This document shows, in pieces, positions 54,328 to 62,000 of a stretch of 64,000 nt of DNA; the first letter of the stretch is position 1; every line of letters starts with the position of its first letter. Below the pieces are notes generated by a model that was given only the letters and a program-made list of their open reading frames with translations, did no database searches and had not been told where the DNA came from. The DNA comes from Haladaptatus pallidirubidus (GTDB lineage: Archaea; Halobacteriota; Halobacteria; Halobacteriales; Haladaptataceae). The stretch is taken from positions 434,001-498,000 of the forward strand of contig NZ_CP085305.1 in assembly GCF_020700235.1 (NCBI RefSeq), read 5' to 3'. Position numbers and translations under genes: made by a program.

Positions 54328-55231
54328 CACCACTGTTTCCGGAGCAGCCAGTACTCTCGATGGTGACGATCTATCGGTCAGCGACTTCGCTGACCACGTC
54401 CAGATGCTGACCGACCGGATCAACGACCTCGAAGCAGCAGTGACCGAGAAAGACGAACATATCGCGGATCTCCGTGTTGACCTCGAACGGAAAGACGCCC
54501 GGATCACGGAGCTTGAGGAGCGAGTAGCGAATCTAGCGAACAAAGCAGACGAGGCAGAGGCCCATCGGATAGCAATTACTCGCAAAACACAGGCCTGCGA
54601 CGAACGCACCGATGAGCTGCAAGCCCGTGAGTTCGAGAAAGGCGCCCACTTACTTGCCGAGAATGTCGAGGAAGACCGGATCTGTGTTGCGGGAAACAAA
54701 CTTGAGCGTATCACCAAAGACGACGGGAAGACCTACTTCCGGCTTCCCGGTGAGGACGACGTCCTCGGTCGTGGCGGTGCAGTTGCGCACTCGACAGCCG
54801 ATCTCTTGCCCATCCAGCGACTGGCTCGCTATGACGATGAAATGCTTGCGTCGGTGACGAATCGCAAACCCGACGAGCTCGCAGCCAAGGTGTGGCGCGA
54901 ACGCGACGATGCTAGTCGGTATTCGCTCTGGTCGACCGGCAGTGGCGAGATTCATGCATATCTCGATGCCTCCGATCTTGCTGAGTGGATTCGACTGAAA
55001 GAGTGTGGCGTGAGCAAGAAGTACAGCCAGGAACTCGCACGGCGGACAATGGACGCGATGCACGAACTCTCGAAGAATCGGCTTGGAAAGACCAAACGGC
55101 AGCGATCCAAAGACGGCTTGCGCTATCAGGAGACTCGTCTCGTCCTGAAAGCCGATGTGGAGCTTCCCGGTGAGGTCACGAACAACGACACGGATAACAG
55201 TCCGACCACAGACGAGGTTGCCGGAGAGTAA
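54320..55231 (+). CDS. Coiled-coil protein of conjugation-like module
   Basis: From the ATG at 54320 (MSNTTVSGAAST) the protein has 303 residues. Heptad-rich helices span about residues 25-95 (LTDRINDLEAAVTEKDEHIA, ITELEERVANLANKADEAEA). The later part is a compact, basic domain with AEWIRLKECGVSKKYSQELA and MHELSKNRLGKTKRQRSKDG, which may bind nucleic acid. It overlaps the previous gene by eight bases. I do not recognise a named family; similar proteins are, to my knowledge, found on haloarchaeal mobile elements. Confidence 0.75.
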   Translation: MSNTTVSGAASTLDGDDLSVSDFADHVQMLTDRINDLEAAVTEKDEHIADLRVDLERKDARITELEERVANLANKADEAEAHRIAITRKTQACDERTDELQAREFEKGAHLLAENVEEDRICVAGNKLERITKDDGKTYFRLPGEDDVLGRGGAVAHSTADLLPIQRLARYDDEMLASVTNRKPDELAAKVWRERDDASRYSLWSTGSGEIHAYLDASDLAEWIRLKECGVSKKYSQELARRTMDAMHELSKNRLGKTKRQRSKDGLRYQETRLVLKADVELPGEVTNNDTDNSPTTDEVAGE

Positions 55232-55305
55232 CGTGGCTGGGACGAACTCACGCCCGAGAGGGACACAACTCTAACACGAACCCCCACACAACCGCGGTCG
55301 TGGAC

Positions 55306-55330
55306 GTCCCGAATTGACACAGTTCGGGAC
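55306..55330. terminator. Perfect hairpin after the conjugation-like module
   Basis: GTCCCGAA at 55306-55313 and TTCGGGAC at 55323-55330 form an 8-base perfect stem with a 9-base loop, about 75 bases after the coiled-coil gene. A transcription end or a processing or nicking site are alternatives. There is no T-run after it. Confidence 0.4.
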
Positions 55331-55485
55331 AGACGCCGGACGGCTACTCGTAAGTACGGCAGTTGTATCGGCGTCTATCGGCTACAAACCAGCGGGAGGG
55401 GGAGAGCTGGTACCGGCCACCGCGTTTGTGGTCAGGAGCGGATTCCAACTATTGAGACGGTGAGATTCGAGGCTGAGTTCGGGGA

Positions 55486-56445
55486 TTACAGACTCTGAAT
55501 TCGGTCATAGAACGTCTCGTGGAACTGTTCACCTTGATGAAGAAGCCACGTTAGATACTCGTCCCACCGTGCTTGCTCTGTTAGATCTGCCGACCGTGAT
55601 GTGAGGATCTTACTCCGTTCGTTACCAGCGCGTGTCTCTTCGGGTTCCTTCCAGACGAGTGTTTCATCGAATTCCGATTCGATAGCATCCCGTTCTACGA
55701 CGAGTTCTTGATATGCTTGCGCATCATCTCGAATGACCAATCCACAGTAGAGTGTGTTCTTTTCAGTATTGACAGAAAATGAAAGAGTGAACCCACTTCG
55801 TCCAATTGGATTGTTATACCAATGCTGAGGTTTCGGTTTCCGGGGACGAAGCGGGGTCTCGGTACTCTCGATTCGATCTCTGAACGCCGTCCAGAATTGT
55901 TCCTGCAACTGCTTTGTATCAGAAAGTTCTCCTTCCGAGCGTTTTGCCAATTCTTTCCACTCGCTTGGTTCCTCAACCGGATTAAAGCGAACCGCTGGTG
56001 GGGATTCACCTATTCTCCAGACTTCTAATCGAACTGCGAACAAGTTGACACCTTTGCGACTGTTCGAGTTCAGCCACTGGAATGCATCACGGTGTTCATC
56101 ATTGAACTTTGGTGCGATCCATACGATGATGTCCGCATCGACGCCAGCGGCGTAGGCAAGCGATTTACCAAGATGATCATGATCCGAAGCAGTGAGCTGA
56201 TTTTCGATCACGACGTTCCGGCCATCGTCAACCACCTCGGCGAAAATATCGACATTGTATCGCCCAACACTCTTCTCACGTGCAACAACTTCTAAGTCTA
56301 GTCCGAGTACGTCTTCAAGGTGTGAGACGCCGTCAGCAGCAATCTCGTCTGCGAGCCACGGTGTGAATTCGCGTTCCTCGTGTTTCCAGTAATTCCGGAC
56401 GTCCTGCGGTTTTAGTTCCTCAAACGTCGGCGACTGCATAGACAT
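55486..56445 (-). CDS. DUF4268 protein with PD-(D/E)xK-type nuclease-like domain
   Basis: The N-terminal half of this 319-residue protein has a restriction-endonuclease-like core: Asp66 in YNVDIFAEV, then Glu81-x-Gln83 in VVIENQLTASDHDHL, the ExQ variant of the catalytic pair. The C-terminal half matches DUF4268 (QEQFWTAFRDRIES; HWYNNPIGRSGFTLSFS). Such proteins occur alone or with restriction systems. Next to it on the same strand is a tandem GIY-YIG protein, so the two may form a defence or DNA-repair unit (inference). No methylase is seen. Confidence 0.85.
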   Translation of the reverse strand: MSMQSPTFEELKPQDVRNYWKHEEREFTPWLADEIAADGVSHLEDVLGLDLEVVAREKSVGRYNVDIFAEVVDDGRNVVIENQLTASDHDHLGKSLAYAAGVDADIIVWIAPKFNDEHRDAFQWLNSNSRKGVNLFAVRLEVWRIGESPPAVRFNPVEEPSEWKELAKRSEGELSDTKQLQEQFWTAFRDRIESTETPLRPRKPKPQHWYNNPIGRSGFTLSFSVNTEKNTLYCGLVIRDDAQAYQELVVERDAIESEFDETLVWKEPEETRAGNERSKILTSRSADLTEQARWDEYLTWLLHQGEQFHETFYDRIQSL

Positions 56446-56549
56446 TAGTAAGTAGAATTCAATCGAGTATCAAAAAAGCTCGGCACCGATCAAGAGTGAA
56501 AGATAGCCATCGAGAAATCCGTCTTGCCGTCGCTAAATAACGATCCTCT

Positions 56550-57416
56550 TCAGAACTGGTCAGTTGGTGCCGCCTCACAGGCGAGCCAATGAGCACCAAG
56601 CAAGTCCGTTTCAACTTCTTCACGCTTGTGTTTCGCGTCCAGCTTGGAGAGTGCAGCAAAACTAAACAGAAAGCTTCCGTCTCGATTTCGACGATGGCGA
56701 TACAACCGATTGCGAAGCTTCTTGGATTCACCAATGTATTCGAGCGGCTGTGGGCAAGAGGGTTCCCAGAGCCGATACACGCCACTCACATTTGGAATCT
56801 GGGTAGCAGCCTCGGAAAGCGGTGCTGGCTCACTCCATTCAAGACCCATCCAGTCGTCCGCAGTCAGGTTCATCCACTGCTCCCAATCAAGTGGGCCAAT
56901 ACCGAGGTCGGCGTTCGATTCGGTCTCATCATCGGCGAGTCGACCACCGACGAGGCCGTCTTTTCGATAACTGGATTGCTTATAGCCAGGAATGATTCGA
57001 GCGAAGTTCGCAGTCGGGCTGTGACCGTGCTCACGTCGATGGAGGGCAATGAGTGCCGCCTCGATCGCCTTTCGCGCCTGGAAATCACTCGCCTGAGATG
57101 GGACTGTCCACGAGACTTCCAGTGCAGAACTATCGCGGTCATGAATCGCCCACAGACATGGTGCAGCCGTGTGGGGGTCACGGTACGGCATTTCATCAGC
57201 GAACGTCCCACGAGCGAGAGCGCGAACACGACCGCGAAGACTGCGACCTGTTTCCCCAATGTACACAAGACCGCCGTGGTCAGGATTCGAAATTTTGTAG
57301 AGCCCTTCGTCGGTCGGTAGGGATGCAAGGTCGCCCGATGCAGGATTCAACGAGTGCCACGAACTCCACTCAAGACCAAGCCAGTAAGGAGCAATAACGT
57401 CAGTTTCGTTTAACAT
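56550..57416 (-). CDS. Tandem GIY-YIG nuclease-like protein
   Basis: This 288-residue protein has two GIY-YIG modules. The first has GLY (38-40), YIG (52-54) in GLVYIGETG and Arg61 in SLRGRV, then Glu in KAIEAALIALH. The second, in the last ~90 residues, has SGVYRLW, LEYIGES, LRNRLYRHRR and a candidate Glu in EEVETDLLGAHW. Each module follows a similar lead (YWLGLEWSSW and DWMGLEWSEP), so the protein looks like an internal duplication. GIY-YIG domains cut DNA. It is encoded upstream of the DUF4268 gene on the same strand, about 100 bases apart. Confidence 0.82.
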   Translation of the reverse strand: MLNETDVIAPYWLGLEWSSWHSLNPASGDLASLPTDEGLYKISNPDHGGLVYIGETGRSLRGRVRALARGTFADEMPYRDPHTAAPCLWAIHDRDSSALEVSWTVPSQASDFQARKAIEAALIALHRREHGHSPTANFARIIPGYKQSSYRKDGLVGGRLADDETESNADLGIGPLDWEQWMNLTADDWMGLEWSEPAPLSEAATQIPNVSGVYRLWEPSCPQPLEYIGESKKLRNRLYRHRRNRDGSFLFSFAALSKLDAKHKREEVETDLLGAHWLACEAAPTDQF

Positions 57417-57718
57417 CGGTCGTTATACCAAGCAAGAGTCTCTCCAATCATCAGTCCTTCTATTGGGAGAGAAGCGGTGACTGGTTCGTCTTTCAAAAGT
57501 CCTCACCGAGCACGACCATTGAGGATCGCGACGAGCTATTCTGCATGCTGAAAATTATGGAGGACGCTCTTCTCTTGGAACTGGGTTAGTCTGATTCTCA
57601 TGGCCCCAAGTGTTTGATAAGTCGCTGGAGATTAAATTCGGGGAAATTATTAACGATATGAATAAGTGATAGTAAGTTTTGATAGTTTTTACATCACTAT
57701 GGGAAGAGTGATGGTAGT
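57417..57718. other. Intergenic region, no gene seen
   Basis: The promoter region between the tandem GIY-YIG gene and the small membrane-protein gene. No distinct motif was found. Confidence 0.5.
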
Positions 57719-58234
57719 ATGAACACAGAAGATGATCGAGAACGGTCACATATCAAAGCCCTAGAACAAGCGAATGCTGACATTACAGAAGAAATTAACA
57801 GGGAATACAGTAGATACGAAAAGATAAATGACCGGGCGCTCCAATTACTTGGTTTAAACGGCCTTTTCCCAGCACTTTTCATACTTTTAACAAATTCACC
57901 CAACTTGTTATTCTCTTTCGATCAACCGTATTTTCTGTTTGGATCATTTCTAATTGTCACATCAATCCTAATTTCTTTGTTCATATATTTTTTCAATAGA
58001 AGCCATGAAGAAAACATCCATGAAAATGAATTTGAAGAGAAAGTTATAGATGATTCTATTTCCGAGGGCGAGTATTTAAATATGGTATTACATAGGAAAC
58101 TAGATATTTTGGAACACTATCATGAAAATAATAATGAACTTAAGTATCCGTTGTTTTTTGCATTACTTTCATTCTTAGTTGGTGCGGGAGGATATATCAT
58201 TCAAATACTATTCTCTCTAGCCGCAGTAAGTTGA
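57719..58234 (+). CDS. Small three-helix membrane protein, AT-rich gene
   Basis: A charged, coil-prone N-terminus (about 1-40) in this 171-residue protein is followed by helices at about 42-62, 70-92 (YFLFGSFLIVTSILISLFIY) and 145-168 (YPLFFALLSFLVGAGGYIIQ), with a charged loop between the last two. The layout recalls SLATT-type or other membrane effectors of defence systems, but no motif proves it. The gene is far more AT-rich than its neighbours, suggesting separate origin. It is isolated and transcribed alone. Confidence 0.7.
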   Translation: MNTEDDRERSHIKALEQANADITEEINREYSRYEKINDRALQLLGLNGLFPALFILLTNSPNLLFSFDQPYFLFGSFLIVTSILISLFIYFFNRSHEENIHENEFEEKVIDDSISEGEYLNMVLHRKLDILEHYHENNNELKYPLFFALLSFLVGAGGYIIQILFSLAAVS

Positions 58235-58309
58235 TTTCCAGAACGGTGGAACCCGCTTCATCTACATTCTTCCGACACCCTCGAACAACAGTACCACAGG
58301 GAATTTTTT

Positions 58310-58332
58310 CGCCCCCTGAGGGGTGCGGGGCG
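58310..58332 (+). promoter_or_regulatory. GC-rich hairpin upstream of zinc-ribbon gene, copy 1
   Basis: The stem is CGCCCC/GGGGCG around the loop CTGAGGGGTGC. A nearly identical hairpin at 60045-60066 has stem TGCCCC/GGGGCA, so the outer pair has changed on both sides. Both lie about 25-27 bases before a start codon of a zinc-binding protein gene. Confidence 0.55.
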
Positions 58333-58358
58333 TCCCACTGAGAGCGTCTCGATGAGGA

Positions 58359-58544
58359 ATGATTTCGATGATACTCAGCGACAGCTACGCAACGGGCTTC
58401 GACGAAGACGTACCGAGCGAACTAACCAATCAGTGTCCCAGATGTGGCGGCCTGGTCACTACCAACGTGATTGAAACAGTTTGCGAGGACTGTAGCCTCG
58501 TCATCGACGACCAACGAATCAATCACAGGCCAGAACTTGCATGA
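58359..58544 (+). CDS. TFB-type zinc-ribbon protein
   Basis: A single zinc ribbon in this 61-residue protein, CPRCGG (about 26-31) and CEDCSLVID (about 43-51), is typical of the N-terminal part of archaeal TFB, where the same CEDCGLV motif binds RNA polymerase. The cyclin-fold domains of TFB are absent, so it cannot act as a full initiation factor; a competing or accessory role is possible (inference). Starts at 58359 or 58368 are both in frame. Its TGA overlaps the ATG of the next small gene by four bases. Confidence 0.8.
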   Translation: MISMILSDSYATGFDEDVPSELTNQCPRCGGLVTTNVIETVCEDCSLVIDDQRINHRPELA

Positions 58545-58687
58545 AAGACCTTCTGATGCAACTTACTGGCCGATCATACAGCACCGTCATCGCCGAGTGT
58601 CGGCAGTGTGGAACCACGGTTGAGGTCGAAACGAGCGAGTGTCCAGAATGCAATCACGATGGGATCGCGATTTACCGGTTTGATTGA
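58541..58687 (+). CDS. Small zinc-ribbon protein, 48 residues
   Basis: ATG at 58541 overlaps the previous stop in ATGA. The product has CRQCGTT (about 20-26) and CPECNHDG (about 34-41), a compact zinc ribbon, and ends IAIYRFD. It is translationally coupled to the TFB-type zinc-ribbon protein, so the two probably act together. No further function can be read. Confidence 0.7.
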   Translation: MKDLLMQLTGRSYSTVIAECRQCGTTVEVETSECPECNHDGIAIYRFD

Positions 58688-58776
58688 CAAAGGATTGGAA
58701 CAAACTCTGAACCTCGCGTTCATAGAATATATGATCGAAACACCCGTTTCAGAGGGTGTGTACCCAGGAGAGAGTT

Positions 58777-59265
58777 TCAAGAGTCGCAGAGACACTCGTG
58801 CTTTTTCGAGGAGAGATTGACAATGAAGAGATGTACCTCAGATGCGAGCTCATACATTTTCTCGGCACGTTCTTTGGCGGCCAATCCATCCTGGTAGTAC
58901 GTTTTTGCGCGGTGGTTGCGCCACAAGTCTTTGAGATCCTCAGCGACAGACTCTGATAGAATCCCTCGGGTCGCTGCTTCCCGATACACACCCGGATGCG
59001 TACCAGGGAGATCCCTGGGTTCGATACCACTTTCGAGAAATTTGAACTCGATAACGCGCTCAATCGCGACGAACGATGCTTCAATGACGATAGTGTGAAA
59101 TCCTCTGTCCAGCAGTATGTCTGCGCCAGCAAGAAGCCGACAAGACTTTCGAAGTTGGAGGATATCTGCACTCTCCGTATCGAGTCCGTCTTCAATATCG
59201 GATGGTCTGCGATCGAAGGCTGCTTGTACTTCGTCGACGAGCGACTCGATTTGGTTACCGCTCAT
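58777..59265 (-). CDS. HEPN-domain protein (toxin of MNT-HEPN pair)
   Basis: From the ATG at 59265 (MSGNQIESLVDEV) the protein has 162 residues and is all-helical. Its core is CRLLAGADILLDRGFHTIVI, ASFVAIERVIEFKFLESGIE and LWRNHRAKTYYQDGLAAKER. HEPN toxins are RNases with an R-x4-6-H motif near such an RN site. Here the region reads RNHRAKTYY, so the histidine is not in the usual place. It overlaps the nucleotidyltransferase gene by eleven bases, the usual organisation of MNT-HEPN toxin-antitoxin pairs. Family call good; activity uncertain. Confidence 0.82.
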   Translation of the reverse strand: MSGNQIESLVDEVQAAFDRRPSDIEDGLDTESADILQLRKSCRLLAGADILLDRGFHTIVIEASFVAIERVIEFKFLESGIEPRDLPGTHPGVYREAATRGILSESVAEDLKDLWRNHRAKTYYQDGLAAKERAEKMYELASEVHLFIVNLSSKKHECLCDS

Positions 59266-59947
59266 CTGCAAGTACCGCCTTTTTGACTTGCTGGAACTCA
59301 TTTCCGCCGTGGACGGTAATTCCCTCACGGAAGATCTCCCGGAGTTTCGTGCCAGCACGCCGTGCGCTCTCAACTGATTCGACATACGATTCAAACTCAT
59401 AGCGATCACCGTCGAATTGTTCATCTCCCAGCTCAGCAGCAACCTCTGTGACGATTCGTCGAGCAACAGTTCGATCCCCTTCGACGAGGACGAAAAGATC
59501 GATGTCGCTCTTCCGATCTGCTTCTCCCCGTGCAACGCTTCCAAACACAAGGACACCAATGATGTCCTGGACCTCATCAGTGTCACCGAGAGCATCTTGG
59601 ATCCGCTGAACATACGTCCGAACCGGTTGATGATATTCTGGTTGTTCGATGGTGAGGATGGGCTCTGACTTCTGTATGTGCTCTGTATCGATAGAGACGT
59701 ACTTTCGCTGTGTGGTCTCTCGGATTTGGATGATACCCAATTTGGTGAGCAACTCAAGTGCTCGCCAAACGGTTGATCGGGAATAGTCGGTTTCTCGACC
59801 AAGTTCTTTCAGCGTGAACTCCGTATCATGAGCATCAATCAATACGCGGAGAATGTCGTCAGCGGCGCCGAGTCGGAAAATCCTGGAATCATCGCCTGGA
59901 TGAATCTGTATACATGCCCTTATACCTCGTTGCTTCTCATCAATCAT
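59255..59947 (-). CDS. Winged-helix plus minimal nucleotidyltransferase (antitoxin of MNT-HEPN pair)
   Basis: In this 230-residue protein a winged helix-turn-helix occupies about residues 25-90 (FTLKELGRETDYSRSTVWRA). A nucleotidyltransferase domain follows, with VLVFGSVARGEADRKSDIDL (about 136-155) giving the GS...DxD signature that binds Mg-ATP. MNT antitoxins silence HEPN toxins by adding AMP units. The fused DNA-binding part suggests this one also represses its own promoter. The HEPN gene overlaps its 3' end. Confidence 0.88.
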   Translation of the reverse strand: MIDEKQRGIRACIQIHPGDDSRIFRLGAADDILRVLIDAHDTEFTLKELGRETDYSRSTVWRALELLTKLGIIQIRETTQRKYVSIDTEHIQKSEPILTIEQPEYHQPVRTYVQRIQDALGDTDEVQDIIGVLVFGSVARGEADRKSDIDLFVLVEGDRTVARRIVTEVAAELGDEQFDGDRYEFESYVESVESARRAGTKLREIFREGITVHGGNEFQQVKKAVLADER

Positions 59948-60044
59948 TGTTCGATTTTATGCAACAAGGTATAATAAGCGTTGTGTCACTCGATGAGTTT
60001 CCACCGATGAGAAGAGAGAAATGACTCTCAGAGACGTTGTTTTG

Positions 60045-60066
60045 TGCCCCCGAGGGGTGCGGGGCA
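60045..60066 (+). promoter_or_regulatory. GC-rich hairpin upstream of SWIM gene, copy 2
   Basis: The stem is TGCCCC/GGGGCA around the loop CGAGGGGTGC. See the copy at 58310-58332: the outermost pair T-A here is C-G there, a compensatory change that supports a paired structure. It ends 24 bases before the SWIM gene start. Confidence 0.55.
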
Positions 60067-60090
60067 CACCGCGTGCCTCGTGGAGCGAGT

Positions 60091-60528
60091 ATGTCCAGTA
60101 ACAACGTCCTATCCCAACTAACGTTCACGAAGCGAGTTGCAAAGCGCGCCCAGTATGAAGCCCTCGAATTTTCACTCACAACGAGGGGTGTCCTCGTTCG
60201 TAATACCAGTCACGCAAAACCAGCTGATCATGAATATCTCGTCACTGTTCGCAATGGGATTCCCATCGCCTGTGAGTGCCCTGCGGATGCCCGCTACGAC
60301 GGTGCGTGCAAACATCGGGTTGGCGTTGCGATTCGAACACCACTCCTGCAAGCGGCGACAGACCACTCCCTCGTCGCGGACGGTGGGACACAAATTGAGA
60401 ACAACCCTGAAACCCATGTAGAAGACAGCGCCAGTGACCAGCCAGCTGACTGTGACTGTGATGAACTGGGTGGCTTTCCGTGTTGGCCTTGTGTACGATC
60501 CGGGCGTCGCGATCTCCCAGAGGAGTAG
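60091..60528 (+). CDS. SWIM zinc-finger protein
   Basis: From the ATG at 60091 (MSSNNVLSQLTFTKRVAKRA) the protein has 145 residues. The SWIM motif, CxCx(n)CxH, is present as CECPADARYDGACKHRVGVA (about 67-86). The C-terminus has a second cysteine cluster, CDCDELGGFPCWPC. SWIM domains bind DNA or proteins; small haloarchaeal forms are common and of unknown role. The 3' end and downstream bases are repeated 1.35 kb further on, after a toxin-antitoxin-like pair. Confidence 0.85.
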   Translation: MSSNNVLSQLTFTKRVAKRAQYEALEFSLTTRGVLVRNTSHAKPADHEYLVTVRNGIPIACECPADARYDGACKHRVGVAIRTPLLQAATDHSLVADGGTQIENNPETHVEDSASDQPADCDCDELGGFPCWPCVRSGRRDLPEE

Positions 60529-60595
60529 GACGTATCACGTGTGAATCTGCTTTCTCGCAGAGTGATTTTATTGGCGCCGGCGATGGGTGCCCTCG
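60463..60595 (+). repeat. Direct repeat copy A: SWIM gene 3' end and downstream hairpin
   Basis: The last ~20 codons of the SWIM gene (GGFPC..C) and the following TCTCGCAG..GATTTTATTGGCGCCG.CGATGGGTGCC recur at 61811-61938. The downstream block of 39 bases differs at only three positions. GGCGCC and GGTGCC within it can pair as a hairpin. Confidence 0.75.
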
Positions 60596-60794
60596 CATCA
60601 CACGGTGCCACAACATGTAGTCGCATGCGTTGGCAAGGGGTATTCGATCGTCGAATTGGAGCGGTCCCATACGCTCGTACCGCGTTCAATTCCTACGTAA
60701 CGTTCTGTGAAGAAAGCGAAGCAGAAATAATTCAGTGTGCGATAGATATATGGCCGAGGATCACCTTAGCTTAGAAAACACACGGTGGATAGTG

Positions 60795-61361
60795 ATGGAT
60801 TTGACCGACACCCCCGACGATGTTCGAGAACCGAACGAGGAACCGCCCGATTTCACCAATTGGGATGCACCCGAAGAGGTTCTAAAAGGTGGCCCAACGC
60901 GAGAACGACTCCTCGGAGTCATCTTGCAACTTCGCACCCCGACAAAAGTAGCCGATATCGCAGCACAAGCCGACTGCGATACTGAAACCGCACGAGACTA
61001 CCTGGAATGGTTCACCTCGATGGGGATGACACGCGAGATTCCGGGACGGCCTGTGAGATATGAGCGGAACAAGTCGTATCTGCGGTGGCGCAGAATCGAA
61101 CGGATTCGACAACAGTATTCGGAGAGCGAAATCGTGGAGGAACTCAAAGAGACGATGGCGCAACTCGAAGAATATCGAACACGATTCGACACTAACAGTC
61201 CGGACGATGTCTCGCTCGTGGATGTTAGTGGAGAGTCATCGGTCGAAGAGCTGTGGGAAGCGGTGAGTGAGTGGAAGACGCTTGAGCAGCGTGCAGAGTT
61301 GTTAGATGCGGCGCGCCAGAACGGCCATCCGTCAAGCGGTGGGGCAACAGTCGATGCCTAA
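60795..61361 (+). CDS. Winged-helix regulator (probable antitoxin partner of TumE-like protein)
   Basis: From the ATG at 60795 (MDLTDTPDDVREPNEEPPDF) the protein has 188 residues; codons further upstream (60735, 60750) look less likely. A winged helix lies at about 30-90: GPTRERLLGVILQLRTPTKV, DIAAQADCDTETARDYLEWF and GMTREIPGRPVRYERNKSYL. A coiled-coil follows (IVEELKETMAQLEEYRTRF). Its stop overlaps the start of the next gene by eight bases. A DNA-binding protein directly coupled to a TumE-like protein is the layout of a toxin-antitoxin pair (inference). Confidence 0.75.
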   Translation: MDLTDTPDDVREPNEEPPDFTNWDAPEEVLKGGPTRERLLGVILQLRTPTKVADIAAQADCDTETARDYLEWFTSMGMTREIPGRPVRYERNKSYLRWRRIERIRQQYSESEIVEELKETMAQLEEYRTRFDTNSPDDVSLVDVSGESSVEELWEAVSEWKTLEQRAELLDAARQNGHPSSGGATVDA

Positions 61362-61803
61362 AGACCGGGCAGGTGATGACGATACCGTCGCAGAGAACGT
61401 CGGTGGGATCGATACCGAGGTTCTTGAACAAATCGGACAACGTCTTAGACAAAGCCATCGATTCTCAGAGATCGTATTCCAGCCAGAGTATGCGCCGAGC
61501 TCGGTCGTGGCAGAGTATGATACGGGATACTTTCCGGCAGCCATCAATCGTGCGTATCTCCAGATTCGATGGTACGAGACAAACGATTTCAACGTTCATT
61601 ACTCCGAACAATACACGGACGGTGACCAGTGGGAGTGCCAGTGGGATCGTCATCTGAACAGCCACAATACCCGCTCACATTTCCACCCACCACCGGATGC
61701 AACAACACCGGGTACCGATGCAGACTATGCAAGCGATTGGCGGGATGTGCTTTCACGTATTCTGGAAGACTTAGACGACCGAATCAAAGCATTCTGGGCA
61801 TGA
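61354..61803 (+). CDS. TumE-like (DUF6516) protein, candidate toxin
   Basis: From the ATG at 61354 (MPKDRAGDDDTVAENVG) the protein has 149 residues. The central part, AAINRAYLQIRWYETNDFNV, with YSEQYTDGDQWECQWDRHLN and SHFHPPPDA, has the strand-rich, Tyr- and His-bearing pattern of the TumE/DUF6516 toxin family. The start overlaps the upstream regulator, giving tight coupling. The pair lies between two direct repeats that carry SWIM-gene 3' ends, so it appears to have been inserted or rearranged as a unit. Activity is not proven. Confidence 0.65.
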   Translation: MPKDRAGDDDTVAENVGGIDTEVLEQIGQRLRQSHRFSEIVFQPEYAPSSVVAEYDTGYFPAAINRAYLQIRWYETNDFNVHYSEQYTDGDQWECQWDRHLNSHNTRSHFHPPPDATTPGTDADYASDWRDVLSRILEDLDDRIKAFWA

Positions 61804-61938
61804 AAACCTGCGATTGGTTTAGTGGCTTTCCCTGCGGGTCCTGTGCGATCGGTGCGAACTTCGAAGAGTAGGGCAAATTGCGTATGCGTCTACTCCTCTC
61901 GCAGAAGGATTTTATTGGCGCCGTCGATGGGTGCCGGC
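61800..61938 (+). pseudogene. SWIM-protein C-terminal fragment with downstream repeat (direct repeat copy B)
   Basis: ATG at 61800 overlaps the stop of the TumE-like gene and encodes 23 residues, KTCDWFSGFPCGSCAIGANF plus EE, resembling the C-terminal CDCDELGGFPCWPC part of the SWIM protein. The following bases repeat the hairpin block of copy A. It is probably the 3' remnant of another SWIM gene left by recombination, although translation of the short peptide is possible. Confidence 0.55.
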
Positions 61939-62000
61939 GCACAGATGACGTGTTGGGTGATAGAGTTGTGTCGAATCAATGCGTCGGCGAGGTGACCGAT

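Noticed and set aside
53995..54717. Opposite-strand 240-codon Ser/Arg-rich frame
   Set aside because: It overlaps two genes with coupled starts and stops on the plus strand, and its composition is that of an antisense shadow.
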